Below, piece by piece: positions 12,035 to 24,835 of a stretch of 64,000 bases of DNA. Under the pieces are notes generated by a model that was not told the origin of the DNA, made no database searches, and saw nothing but the letters and a program-made list of their open reading frames with translations. The DNA is from Congeria kusceri (lineage: Eukaryota; Mollusca; Bivalvia; Myida; Dreissenidae). Location of the stretch: the NCBI GenBank assembly GCA_027627225.1, contig CM051028.1:18123701-18187700 (forward strand), read 5' to 3'. Made by a program: the position numbers and the translations under genes. How positions within the stretch are numbered: the first letter of the stretch is position 1; the number at the start of each line of letters is the position of its first letter.

Positions 12035-12901
12035 TCACTGACATGGCTCCTGTACTGTAGTCAGTCCAATCTTAGACTCTCTCGTTCGTTTTTCTTTCCT
12101 CTGCGCCTTTTGTAGTTTCTTCTTGGACACCAGCTTCACCTGAGTTTCCGCAAACATTCCCTCCTTGTGCAGCATGTCTAAGAGAATGTTTTTACTAATA
12201 ATACTTGTATCGCTCTATGCATTGCTATTTTTAGAAATTGGCTTCTTTTAACAAACAATTAAATAAACTTCAAAAAGTATGTAGAAAATAAAAAGTCATT
12301 TCATACCTTCACAATCATTGTTAGAACGGACGGATTGTCCGTACATGCACCAGTCTTCGGTACTCCACATGCGTCCCTCTATTCAATTTTCGTAGACGTA
12401 GTCGAAGAGTGACGCCAGACGTGCGTTACCTCCTAATCGCGGACGAAGATCGTGCAAGGCGGGCTCGATGTGGTCTTGGGGAAGAAGTGGCAGGGCCAGC
12501 AACTTCCTCACGATCTTATGGGTGTCGGCATCTTGATTGTACTGCGCGGACAGCCCAAATGACTGAAATTAAGTAAAGACTTAATAAAATGTTATATATC
12601 CTGTAATAAACAGTAAATATAAGTATATAGTATTTATCACCATCAACAACAACAACAACAGCATCATATTAGTCATCACCTGCATCACCATTATCATCAT
12701 CAGCATCATCATCATGATTATATAGTATTTTATACAGTATCATACCTGTGCTTTCTTCCACACCGCCTGTGTCCAAAGTGAAGCACAGCCGGAGACTTTC
12801 ACTGTGGGGAATACGCTACGAATAGCCTGCCAGACTGCAGCCTCGAAGTCAAGTACTATAGTGTTGACAGCCAGCGGTAGAGGGAACAGACTTTTCACTT
12901 T
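12035..12901 (-). pseudogene. MULE (Mutator-like) transposase remnant, C-terminal half in three exons
   Basis: Exons 12746-12901, 12307-12562 and 12035-12177 have AG acceptors and GT donors in matching phases (0, then 1). Exon A reads VLDFEAAVWQAIRSVFP, then GCASLWTQAVWKKAQ, the MULE transposase block (conserved DFE, then GC followed by a QAVW helix); the histidine usual after the cysteine is not seen. Exon B continues LLALPLLPQDHIEPALHDL, then WSTEDWCMYGQSVRSNND and CE, the family's C-terminal acidic region. Exon C has QVKLVSKKKLQKAQRK and a stop. A TGA interrupts exon B after YVYEN, so the copy is dead. The N-terminal half, expected above 12901, is not recognisable. In the family this enzyme cuts and joins element ends; long terminal inverted repeats flank it here. 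Confidence 0.8.
12643..12717. repeat. CAA/CAT microsatellite
   Basis: Runs of caa and then of cat/atc trinucleotides inside an intron of the MULE transposase remnant. Confidence 0.8.
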
Positions 12902-14002
12902 CTGAAAAGACATTTAATTGCATGAAACGACGTTGTTTAATAAGAGCTAAAATGAAGTAAGCATCAGTTTCAATGCATGACACAAAAACAAACATATTAA
13001 AAATAAGCAAAATAGAACTTTCTTGTAGTCTTTCTTCCGCTTTCGATAAGACATTTCATCCGGAGCTTATAGGCTCGAGCCCCGTTGAACGATTGTTTTT
13101 ACTTATTGGTATTTTTCTTGATTTAATATTTGGTTTTCGATTGTCAAAATGATTTAGGTTTTGTCAATTAAGACGTTTTATTTTATTTTTTATGTATGAA
13201 ATTGTCCTTTTAAGTTAATGTCAACTGTAATATACAAATTCAATAATCGATCTATGATTACAAAAATGGTCAGTTAAAACAAGCAGCTGAATAATCATTG
13301 TTGAAAATAAAGCATTGCGATGTAAATAACACTGCCAATGATAGCTACAACGCCGCGTTTGTATGGAATTTCGTTCATGTAAAAGTTTCACCTTTCTGAA
13401 GAAGTATCGTGTGCACTCAAAAAAGCAGCTACAAATGAGTTCCATCCGTAGTTATCGGTCGACCAGTTTGCCGGACCAGCTTCTCGCTGCACCCACACTT
13501 TACTTCCGTTCTTCAAAACAATAGTATGGTATCTGAACTACAGTAATGGTTATCTTTATCAATTAAATGCCCAATCACAGCTTCGTCTGTCATCACATCC
13601 AGTTCCATTCCCGCGTCAACACACGCTTGCACAGTTATCAACTACAGTCCCGACACCGGCGCAACAAACTCGCTTAACATTCGACTGCAGTCATTGGTAC
13701 GTGTGTCTGCAACTGGTTAAACAAGTACAACCCCGATGTTATTATCATTGACATAAAAGAAACGATACATGTTGTTGGTAGAGCATTGTCAAGACACACG
13801 AATATATGAAACGAGTTTGTGTTTATTCAATGTGTTACTTTCATTGGCAAAAGTTACACAGGTACAAAATTCAAGACAAGGAGTGTGAATATATAGGATG
13901 TAATATGTTTCTATGTGGATGCTTTCAGTTTCGCAAATATCTATCAAAATGGCAACAGCAGACGATACTATAGATGTAGTACTTATCTTTCGTTGCTCCA
14001 TA
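12902..14002. other. interior of the MULE-type element upstream of the transposase remnant
   Basis: This should hold the N-terminal transposase exons. Near 13430-13700 minus-strand fragments such as GMELDVMTDEAVIGHLIDKD and VWVQREAGPANWSTDNYG look protein-like, but they are broken by stops and frameshifts and I cannot place them in a family. Confidence 0.35.
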
Positions 14003-16265
14003 GTATTTTTCGGCGTAGCTGTCTAAGATCACTTTTGACCTAGATTTCTTGCGATAATTATGCAGCGGGATAATTGAATGCTAATAGAATTGGGCAAATT
14101 TTCTTATTTTAGAGAATGCACACTTACAACAATCGTTTAATGTCTACCAATTATTGTTGCATACTTTCGGGGAATAAATTTTACATAATCGTTTACATAA
14201 GCGGTTAAAATAAAGTTATAAACATATCCTCGACAAAAACTCTAGAACGGAGGCTAATTATGAACGTATTTTCTCATTGTATGCCATACACATAATGCTA
14301 TATTCATTCACGTAACGAAATAACTATTTTGTTAAGCCTACATTTATATAAGCGGTACGCTCTGTAAATAGCAATTGTGCAATGTTCCCATTCATAAATC
14401 TCATTCACAGAGTTGCCGTTCCAAGTAGCCCATTGATTCTAGCGAGTTCAACATATTCCAGAAACAGTAGTGTCATTCTAAAAATAGCGCGCGTAGCTAG
14501 GAACCGTTGTATAGCTGTGTTAATATACTCGTACATGCATCAATAATACCGTTCAGAGAATCATAAACCTAAAAATTTCAATAAATGGGGAATTTATATT
14601 TATAAACTTACTGTTAATTTGAATAAAAATTGTGGTTACGATTTATTAAGGATTATTTAAATTGCATATTTCTATCAACTTCTCTAGTAGATGTTATTTA
14701 ATCTCTAAAAAGATGCTACAATTTCTTTAGATAAAATGTTATGAAAGAAGATTCGGAATACGTCGAATTGTTATTCGCGTAGCATGAATACACAATTTGC
14801 ATTACTAATTATACACAGGAACCCTTGATATAAATATTTTACTGATATATTTAATCAAAACGCTGACAGTGTAGAAAGGCTGTTGGCAACAAAAGAAACT
14901 TAAAACATGTGTATTATGAGTGCAGTGTTGCTTAAAGGAAACATTTGTTTGAATGAAGTTCAATGCCCCATCTTTAAACTTTATAATTTGGCTTCTTGTT
15001 TAATAGTAATCGACATCTTAATGAAAACTAATTTGTAAGTAACGAAAAATTATTTTGTTCGAGCTAATTATCTTATGCAAACAAAATTATGCACATGCCA
15101 GTTAACAAGTCAATATACAAGGGCCAGAATAACCGATAAAGCGTAGTAGTTAGGCGCACCGATTGTTAGTGCTTCGTAGCCAAAGATCTATAAATAAACA
15201 TGTTAATTGATAGATCTTTGTTCGTAGCCTACAGAGTCAAAATAGATCATACGATGCAAGCTCTCGATTGTCCATAGTACAGTTTAAAATTAATATCTTA
15301 CAGTAATTTGTTGTCAAAATATTCAGAATGAGAATTGGTAGCTAGAAAAATACTTTCGCAACGAGTCAAAAATAACCGCAACATACGCGAAGAGATTTGA
15401 CTGATTCCGAGAATAGCTCTAATCAAATCCCTGCCGTCAAAACAAACCATGTGATGATGATCGATTTAAATATAATAGGTATTATTTATGGTTTTAATTA
15501 GTTATTTTCTTTTTCTGTTTTCATTATTGATAGCAAACGATATATAAAAAGTCCTGTTATGTAGAAAATTGCAATGAGTTGCATTAAATAAGTAAAAGTT
15601 ACATACACGTAATCCTTCCAGATGTGGAAGAATTTTACTTGTGATGGTGGCGACCGTTAACCGATTAGGGAGATAAACGCTGCGAGGAGTTTGAAATAAC
15701 CGATGTAGCGCATTAATTTGGTGGCCTTATTCCAGGACACTACGGTAAATATTTCGGTTACATACAAGTAAATTGCAAAAGTAGGGATGTCATCAGTTTA
15801 AAGTAATTTTGTAATAAATTGACCTTTTTACAAACTGTAATTGTAATAAATCACATGATATAAACATTATAATACATATTACACACATTATCTTAAATAA
15901 TTAAAATGTAAGACAATGAGTGTTAAATTTTGCTGTTTTGAAGAAGGACCCATTCTGGAAACATGGAGCTGTATGATTGGTTTATTCACGGCATAGATAT
16001 TAAATTATTAATGATAATGTTATTTAATTTGTAAATTAATACATTTACCTCAAATTAACGTTTGGGTTCGAGAAGTTTTCTTATAGTGTCCGAAAAATCT
16101 GGGGTCCAACATGTTTTCTAATATTGGTGGGGACCAAAAAATCTGGGGTCTGAGAAGTCACGTAACCAATCATCTTCGCCGTCTGTTGAGGTAATTTTTA
16201 AATGACATCTCAATCTTAATTTCAACGCCGATTGTCTTTTTTATTAAAGACATTTCTTGTTACTT
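14003..16265 (-). mobile_element. right inverted arm of the MULE-type element
   Basis: Inverted counterpart of 6790-8274. It is longer because about 1 kb (roughly 14870-15940) has no clear partner in the left arm, which suggests a later insertion here or a deletion on the left. It keeps clear blocks, such as cagcgggataattgaatgct and gtcacgtaaccaatcatctt. The inner edge is sharp at tttttcggcgtagctgtcta. Confidence 0.72.
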
Positions 16266-17555
16266 GTGGTTCCAAACACCGCGGTACGGTCGCAAAAATC
16301 TGCAAGTCTAACTACATTTCGAGTAAATATGATACACAGGATATTTGTTGAATGCAGTGTAAGATCGTATTTTATTTCATGAGTGGTCATAGAAACAATA
16401 TTTTCACGAGTGGCGAAGCCAAGAGTGAAAATATGTAGTTTCTTACGATCTTGCACCGTATGAAACAAATATAAATAAAAAAAATGCGCGAGATTTACTA
16501 AAGCGTCAAAAGTTTTGTGTATTATGACGTCAAAAGGGCTCACATGAGTACTGGCAAAGATGAAAGCCTTACTGCTGTGACAGGCTTGAACAAATGTGGG
16601 AAATACGCCATAATATAATAGTTTGTCTAGAAGATACATATTTTTCTTTTGCTCTTTGGCTAGCCATGGTTGTCGAAGACAAACAAAAAACCCATGGTCA
16701 TAAGTAAGGACCTGGGTATATTTTCTGTATCCATCTTTTCGGAGGAATAGTATTTATGCTGCAGTTCTGAAAGATAATGGCGACGGCTGGCAAAGTTTAA
16801 GTCATGCTTGAAAGCTTGTTCCATAGAGTGGAGTGCATTGCCATTTAAAGATCCTCGACGTTTTACGGTCAAGTTATATAGGCTAAAATTTACACATAGA
16901 ACCCCTTAATTGAATCCATAATATATCAATACTACATAATTCGGTCCGTTTTCCGCGAGCTATTACTTCAAATCAGAGAAATCTTGGAGAAACCCCATCG
17001 GAAGCACTAACTCACCAGGCTGGCGACTTAATATACTGATTTGTATTACTGCGTGATCTATCACGTGATTGAAGCATGTTGTAGATAATACACAAACACA
17101 GTGTAGCAAATTACTTTTACTTTCGGTTTACTTTCTTGTAGCAATATAAAAAAGACAAGAAGATAATAAACAGTGATTCCAATTCTGACATACCCACGTG
17201 AAATGCGACCAATTGAACCCTAATTTGATTGTCAGAACACAATAGGCCGAAAATAAAACGATAACTTACACATTCTGTAACACCGTGTATAAGTGTCGGT
17301 CATGTTTCTTGTGTATTGTCTTCACACGTGATCATAGATCATGGTCACATGGACATGCGTCAGCGAGATTTATTTTTTATGAGTTTTACTTTCACTTCAT
17401 CGGTTGTTCTAAATGGCTATGCCTAATTTATATAGTTTTAAATTGTTTAAACTGTTAAGTTGTGTGTTTGAGTCCATTTTATAGAAGATATATGCCCGTT
17501 TTACGAGTGCTGGGAAGTTAACCTTCCTATATTCAAATTCGCTTTAGATCTTACG
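16266..17555. other. unassigned, possible old repeat
   Basis: A self-complementary stretch near 16385-16465 (cacgagtggcgaagccaaga and nearby hairpin sequence) looks like an invertebrate repeat. A 131-codon minus frame covers it but shows no domain I know. The rest is plain AT-rich spacer. Confidence 0.3.
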
Positions 17556-18525
17556 GATAATGGTCATAGACAAATTGTGCAAGTTTGGGTAAGATTAGAA
17601 GAAAATGAAGTCCCTGTCTTGCATCAAGCCCATTTTTGCATTAATTTTCACAATTAAGGGGAAATAACTTCAGTGTTTGTTGCCTGATATGTCTCGTTTG
17701 ATGCACGTGCTGGTATCTTATTGCCATACAAAACCTGTGGAAGTTTGAATGAAGAATAAAATCTCTATGCATTTCCCCCCCCATTTTTTCACAAACACGG
17801 TGCTTATGGCCCAGTCTGGCCCATTGTTGGCTTCTGCTGCAACCATATTGCAACTGTGGAAGTTTGGTCAAGATTGGAAGAAATATGAAGCAGTCTTGAC
17901 ATTGTTTCAATCCACTAGCCCGAATTATTATATGCAATCATAGTAAACAGGTGAAATTTTCAATAACCCGACTATATTATACATTACTGAATTTATATTA
18001 GCGCAAATTACAGGTCACTAGCCCCGGGCTGTTAGGCTATAGTGGTTAGCGTGAAGACTGTGAAGTCTCTTTGAACAAAAATGCAATTTTTGCGATTTTT
18101 TCCACAAGCAAGGGGCCATAACTCCAATTTTTGTGGCCTTACCTTACCCATCTTGGAAGAAGAATGAAGTCTCCATGAACAACAAAGGCAATTTTTGCAT
18201 TTTTTCCACAAAAGGGGCCATAAATCTGGTGTTTGTGGTCCAACCATGCCCATCTTTGGCTTCTACTGAGACCTTAAGGTCAAACACAAACTGGTCAAAA
18301 TTGGATGAAAAATGAACAGAACTTTATTGGGAAAATGTTGAAAAAGAGGCAATAACTCTAAGGATTCTGGTCCGATTTGGCCCATGTGCAAGTTATGTCA
18401 ATACTGAATAAAAAATGATTTCTTTATCGCGATAACGGTTAAATAGTTGACGGCATATAGACGACGCAAGAGAGGTTCTCTAAACCAATAGCTCACCGAG
18501 CATTTCGTGCTCAGGTGAGCTAAAA
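17556..18525. repeat. tandem-core element ending in a strong hairpin
   Basis: Diverged repeated units contain ggggccataactc, caatttttgcattttttcc and 'cccatctttggcttct'-type segments, alternating with 'gtcaagattggaagaa'-type segments. The right end is a hairpin, gctcaccgagca-tttcg-tgctcaggtgagc, followed by taaaa (18491-18525). Bivalve tandem-core elements often end like this, and a hairpin before CTAA also recalls Helitron 3' ends. No coding region. Confidence 0.55.
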
Positions 18526-19690
18526 ATACGACACCGCGACGTATATTTCGCGTCTTTGCCCTGAGAAATTTCACAGACACACGAAAGTTGGACGATAATT
18601 ATCGCCCTAACGTTTTTTTTCAATTTTTCGTTTTACCACGTTTTGTCAAATTGCGAGATCTGCAGAAAATGGACACTGAATTCCTCGATCCTTGTCGCAT
18701 CGTCGGATTTAACAGTAAAATCAGAATATATAATTCCGTACCTTTGCACACTAATTGTGCGTAGCTTTTAATTTGATAGTATTTGATATATACACATAAA
18801 CAAAATTGAAGAACGCAACACATTTAGAAGCTGAACGTTCGATCGGTATCACCAATTGTTTAGTGATTGCACTGCTACATTGCCAGGTTAAACAGAGCTT
18901 GCTTGGCATCAAACAACCAAGTGCGATTTATCGAAGGTTCAGTACCGAACAATATTTAATTGAGTTGTTAGTTCCTCGTATTAATGGGATACATATTATG
19001 GCAAGAATGCAGATTGAAATGTGCATGTAACATAAATATAGACAATTGAACAGAGTTTTCGAGAAAACAACAAACAAGGTGCTTCAAATTCCTTCAATGA
19101 TAATTAACAAATATTTAATCCCATATTGTTTTTTGATAATAAAAAATGTGTTCCGAATTTTGAAATAAAAAAAAGGTTTCAAATAAAAAATTGTTTGAAT
19201 GAAATGTGTTGTGATACTTTGTGACTTTAGATAATTTGTGGACCAGGAAGATATGTAGCGGCACATTACAAAGACGACGTTCAATATAGATAAGAGGTCT
19301 GTGTGTTAATATTTATCATCAATGGCTCTGTGGTTTTCCCACTTAAAGACTAAAGGACGCTATAGACCTTTCCAGGTCCTCAGCTATTTCGATAACACCA
19401 CTTGTCTTGCGGCGATCGTTAGTTGTCAGTTTCATTCTTGCGTCACCGTAACGTTTACCACAAGGCAGCCGTGCGTCCTACTCAAGAAGCCATTGGGCGT
19501 CCGCAAGTGCACCATTCGTTCTTGCGGCTGACAAATTCGAAGCTAAAACAGTAAGGTGCCCGTAGGTAGACCTCACAATGTCCGCACGGTGCCCGCGCGA
19601 TGAGTGATTGAAACACAACCGCAGCACCAACTTATGCGCTCGCGCGAATGTTTGCTGTGGTCTTTGAGGCGTTACTGCAGTGGAGAAAAA
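18526..19690. other. unassigned sequence with a GC-rich patch
   Basis: AT-rich to about 19320, then a GC-rich patch (about 19380-19680) with short frames and no recognised domain. The patch may be an old repeat, because similar GC-rich sequence resumes at 20400 past the tandem-core element. Confidence 0.3.
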
Positions 19691-20398
19691 GAGCTGTCAT
19701 AGGACAACGCGCTCGACTATTCGAAGTATTTCAGTTGGTACATATTTTGAATCGTGGAAGGGGCATAAATTTGTTAAAATACAAAACTTTTAAGTGAAGT
19801 CTTGTATAGTTCATACATTTTGGGAACATTAACTTTTACAACAAAATGTATGAAAAACGTGTGCATAACTCTGTCACAATACAAAATAGAGTTATGGGTA
19901 ATGTTGCCTCTGATACTAGAGTTGATGACGAAGGTTAGTTCCAAGTTTAAGGTGAATGACTTACGTAGTTTTGAAAAGTTGGCAAACTTTTGAATATAAA
20001 CTTTAAACAGAAAATCTAAGTGAAAAGGGGGCATAACTCTGTCAAAATACAAAATAGAGTTATGGGTAATGTTGTTTCTGATACTAGAGTTGATGACTTA
20101 GGTTAGATAAAAGTTTCAAGTGAAAAGCTTATGTAGTATTGAAGTTACGAAACTTTTTTGAATATAAACTTTAACCAGAAAATCTATGTGAAAAAGGGGC
20201 ATAACTCTGTCAAAATACAACAAGAGTTATGGGTAATGTTGCTCTTGATACTGGAGTTGATGACAAATGTTGGTTCCAAGTTTCAAGTGAATAACTTATG
20301 TAGTTTTGAATAAAAACTTTAACCAGTTCAGAGGCGGACGCGGACGCCGACGCCGGGGGTAATATGATAGCTCGCCTATTCTTCGAATAGTTGAGCTA
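19691..20398. mobile_element. pearl-like tandem-core element
   Basis: The ends are inverted: gctcgactattcgaag at 19711 and cttcgaatagttgagct ending at 20397. Between them are about three to four units of roughly 165 bp carrying ggggcataactctgtcaaaa, agagttatgggtaatgttg and gttccaagtttcaagtgaat. The family recurs at 46394-46984 with 51686-52040, and a related one at 45198-46104. Short TIRs around a tandem core resemble the pearl elements described in oysters. That comparison is from memory. Confidence 0.7.
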
Positions 20399-21400
20399 AA
20401 AAACGCTCGGACGCCGTGCGGTCGCCGCAATTATTTAACAAAAATCTCGCTGTAAGGTCGCCCAAACCCGATTGTGACCGAGGTTTTATATACTTGTTAA
20501 TGGCGCTGCGAGATGCGCAGATCAGGAGAACAATACCCATATCTTTTCAATACAATTATTACTATTACATAGTATTTGTCGACGGTTATTGCCCTTCTTT
20601 TCTTTGTTGTGTAGTGTAAAACTTGCATGTAGGATTCAAAAATAAATACAACTGCTACAATCTGACAAAAGTACAAACTCTTCTTTAAGGATATGATTGT
20701 ATTCAGAGTGCAATCCATATACATGTACTGATCTAGAGCATTACGAGGAAGTGTATAATGCATGATCCATAACTCTTTATATCATAATTATGAAGTAATT
20801 GCTCGTTGTTTAGTTTAGTTTTCTTGTGAAAAGTAGACGCAAGAAAAAGATTGTACAAAAGGTCTGTAGATCTAGATCTACAGATAGATACAGCAAAGTG
20901 ATCACAGCTATGAAGTCAAACCACTGGATACATGTAATAATAAATGTATCTCTGCCACAAATGACATATAATCATAATCATAATGTGAAATGAGTTTCCT
21001 ACATATAATTTTGCAGAAATAGTGTAGTGGCATAGAATGACACTACACGCCTCACCCGCATGCAATCATGCCAATGGAATACTTTTAAAGATGTAGACAA
21101 TTAAAGCAACACATAACAAGAGTGCCATTGTCACAAAGATAAGCCCGTCAAAGATGGGGTTAAGATTCAATGACTTAAGATAAACAATTCAAAAACTAGT
21201 TAGGTAGAGTCATGGTGTTTGTGCATCTAATTCATCTCTAAAGCCTATCTCTGTGTGGTGTGTTGAGGTATCAAAACTATTATATATATATTCTTAAATC
21301 TATAACAAAGATAACTATAGCGAAAATCAACAAGAAACGTGGAAATTCCCCGAAAACCAAATTTTGCGAAAGAAATGCATTAATGTCAACACAAAAATAA
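20399..21400. other. no recognised gene
   Basis: Spacer. A local palindrome (tctgtagatctagatctacaga) lies near 20861. I see nothing else. Confidence 0.4.
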
Positions 21401-21555
21401 CATTTTCAGAAATGGTGACCTTGACGTTGACGTTGACACCACCTACCCCATATGCAATCCCAAGTAAGGTCTAGATATAAGGTTTCTACATATAAAGTTG
21501 CATTAAAATATTTCAATGTCTTCTCAAGCTATTGAGCGGAAACTTGTTTGTCTAT
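21401..21555. repeat. left remnant of the 140-bp tandem array
   Basis: One unit with gtgaccttgacgttgac, ccatatgcaatcccaag, agatataaggtttctac and gagcggaaac, matching the array that resumes at 24836. The array is split here by the LINE at 21556-24835. Confidence 0.75.
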
Positions 21556-24500
21556 CTTATTATTATTATTATTATTATACCAAATTTATATAACACTCTT
21601 TTCATGTATAAAATACGTTAAAAAGTGCTTTACAAGTATAAAACAAAATAAAACATATACACAAATAACAATATATGTATCAACATTGAAATATAAAGTG
21701 TTAAAACAATACAACAATTACATTTCATTTTAAGAAAAGGAAAAAAAAGACATATTATTATTATCATGAGGACTAAAGCTATAATTCATGTGTCTTATGA
21801 AATCAAACAATAGAGAGAAACAAACTGTCACAATAACATATAATACAGGTAATCTTCCATTTTTTAAATAAACATCAATCACAATATATCTTTAAAAAGA
21901 AATTGGTTTTCAGAGATCAATTAAAAGCGTCAAGAGTATCGGAGTTTCGGATTCCCATTGGAAGCGCATTCCACAACTTTGGAGCTGCAGTTGCAATGTT
22001 ACGGTCAACGTATGCGACTGTACGGGATCTTGGAACCACGAGAGTGAGAAAGTCACTTTGAGAGCGTAAGACACGCTGTGGTTTATACACCTTTAACATG
22101 TCTTTGACATAGCATGGAGACTGGTCATTTAAGGATTTATAGTGTTCGTCAGTATTTTAAATTCAATCCGGTTTTGAAATGGGAGCCAGTGAAGCTCCTT
22201 TAACACAGGTGTGATTTGGTTGAAACGAGAAGTCCTGGTGATGATACGGGCTGCAGTATTTTAGACCGTTTGTAGTTGTTTAAGGTTGTCTTAGGTAGAC
22301 CACAACGCAAGGCATTACAGTAGTCAAGTCTGGATGTTACAAGTCATTGATTTTAAGATATTCTCTTATATGACATATTTGTCGCAACAGAGCATAACAA
22401 GACCTGCACACAGAATTCACATGTTGTTCCATGTCCATCTTGGAATCGAGAAAGGCCCCCATAATTCGAACGCATGAAGATGGTTTTATCTCCGAATCTC
22501 CCACTTTAATAGTCACTTCCGATATATGCTCATCATTGCGCTTTGAGCTGAACAGTATACGTTCCGTTTTGTCTGCATTAAGTTTTAGCATATTGTGGTG
22601 CATCCAGCGGACAATATCATCGAGACAGGCTTCTACGCGATGTATAACTTCAACTTGTGAAATAACATCTACAGGCCCAAATAATAGGTATAGCTGGGAA
22701 TCGTCCGCATAGAAATAATGGTTTAGTCCGTGGTTTCTAGAGATTGCACCTACTGGTTTGGTGTACATGATGTAGCTTTTAGGCCGTAACACCGATCCCT
22801 GTGGTACACTGTATTTCATGAGCACTGGATTAGAAAGTTCGCCATCAATGCACACAGTTTGATAATGATCACTTAGATAGGATGTCATCCAGGCAAGTGG
22901 CTTACCCGCTATTACAAAGTCATGTTCTAGACGATGGAGCAGCGTGCCATTGATCGATGGTATCAAAGGCAGCAGACAGGTCCAGTAACACCAGGATAGT
23001 AGCCTTATTTTGGTCTAACGACTGGAGAATGTCATATGGACTTTGAGTAAAGCAGTCTCGGTAGAGTGAAATTTTTTATATGCCGACTGATGTTTCTCGT
23101 GAAGGTTGTTTAATGTCAAATGCTGTTCAACACGTTTGTCTACTACCTTCTCTGAAACCTTAGAGATAAATGGGAGATTGGACACAGGCCTGTAGTTATT
23201 AATGTAGAAAAAAATCCTAATGACTTCGGAAATACTCGGGAAATATCGGTTAACTTCGGCCCTTTCGCCACTAACCGTAAATCTAATCGATCTGATCAGA
23301 AACAGAAATTATTTTCGCGAAATAAACATTACTTTTCCAATGTTGAGTCATTTTCAATTAAATGTGTGAAATAAATGCTTATTTGTGTTCAAAGATGCAT
23401 AAAAAATGTAGTTTGAAGAAAAACAAGGTACTCTGGCATGGGAAATACCTTCAAATGACGTCATTGTTGGGTATTTCTGTTTACATTTAATCATGACATT
23501 TTCGCGATATGTCTGGAGTATTTCATTACACTAAAGTTAAAATAGTTATAAATAAACGTCCAAGGCGTATTAGTATTATTGAACATAATTATTCGTATAT
23601 AAAAACATATCTGCGTGAAGGAGATACGTGCTCCTTGCTGTGAAATGACATTGATTCAAACCAAAAACTTGGAAAAATAGTCAGTCGAGATGGGTGGAGA
23701 GCGGGACGTCGGGTGATCGAGTTTGTCGTTCTTTTGTATAATTTGAAATACTGTTCATTGTGTAAACTTGGACCTGTTCCACTGAAGAATTTTGACGCGA
23801 TCTACCGCTGTAAAAAAACACATGAAAATTTTGTATCGGCGAAATGATGAGAATGGTTTAAGAGACACCTTTATATAAAAAAAAAAGATTATAATTAGAA
23901 GAGAAAAAAAATATTTTAACATAGAAGGAAAATATTTGCTTTTTTACTTCTTTTATTTTTCATAATTTTCATTTTTTTTATAACAGGGTTGCTTCACTGC
24001 AAATTTATACCTTGAGATTTTTGTGGTGAACCTATGTCAATTTATACCTTTTTCCTCTCAGATAAGGTTATATTATATTTTGGTATTACTGATTTTGACA
24101 TACTATGAAATAAAAGTTTAAAAAAATACTAAAATTGGCGTATTTGTAGTGTAATGAAATCTGTTGTTTTTTACCATATGCTTAGCCAAATTTAATGTCA
24201 TAAGTATTGTTGGTCAATTTTAGTACTTATGTGTGTTATACTTTTTCATAAGATACATCTTTAACGTATAAATTAAAGCTATTCAGGAATAAATAAAATA
24301 CATGTTGACAATATGTCAGTCATTTTTGTAAGTGTACCCCATCAAAGTTTTAGGTTGAAGTAGAAAAATGAGGGGTTATAACAAAAATCGCATTTTTGTC
24401 AAAACGTCTGGTTAGATTTTGTTTATATTTCACAGTTAAGTCTCATAATAGATTTAATGATCAAAGATAATAAGAAAGTCAAGGTCTGAAAAAAGTCCCA

Positions 24501-24835
24501 TTAGGGGCTTTCTACCTTAAGAGTATTTTGGTCGAGACTTGGCGTTTTAAGAGATGTCTTGTACGTGTGCATTTAAATGTCTTTGGTACGTATGCAGAGT
24601 CTAGAGAGGAGTTGACAATTTTTGTCAGAACTGGTAAAGTTTTATTAAGACTTGATTTCAATAGCCAGGTTGGTATTGGATCTAATTCACAGGATTTATT
24701 TGGAGATTGCAGTTTGATTTGTTTCACTTCCTATGATGTATATAGCAGGGACAAAATCTGTCAGATGATTTTCTAATGGTACCTGAACAGATTCGACATT
24801 TATTGGATTGGAGCCAAACCGATTCCTTGAATCGA
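21556..24835 (-). mobile_element. non-LTR retrotransposon (LINE), interrupted and broken
   Basis: Read on the minus strand. The 5' part (about 24830-24521) holds the start of the reverse transcriptase, SPNKSCELDPIPTWLLK. After a 1.3-kb insertion it continues at 23198 with NNYRPVSNLPFISK, LLDLSAAFDTID and FYADDSQLYL (catalytic YADD at 22700-22711), then a C-terminal RSRTVAYVDRNIATAAPKLW block near 22010. It ends in a 3' UTR with TATATAAATTTGG and a (TAA)n tail at about 21556-21580. Indels lie near 24540 and 22970, so it is dead. The endonuclease half is missing, giving a 5'-truncated copy. The RT style suits the CR1/L2/Rex1 group. It sits inside the 140-bp tandem array. Confidence 0.85.
23203..24516. 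mobile_element. TTAA-flanked non-autonomous element inserted in the LINE
   Basis: A 1314-bp insertion. TTAA stands on both sides (23199-23202 and 24517-24520). The inverted ends are tgtagaaa...cctaatgactt and, on the other strand, ggtagaaa...cctaatgggactt. Removing it and one TTAA brings LINE coding sequence back together at the same residue, so both junctions are well fixed. A TTAA target is the hallmark of piggyBac-type elements. There is no open frame inside, so it was mobilised in trans. Confidence 0.8.

Noticed and set aside
16244..16639. 131-codon minus frame
   Set aside because: It overlaps the end of the MULE arm and a self-complementary repeat; no recognised motif.
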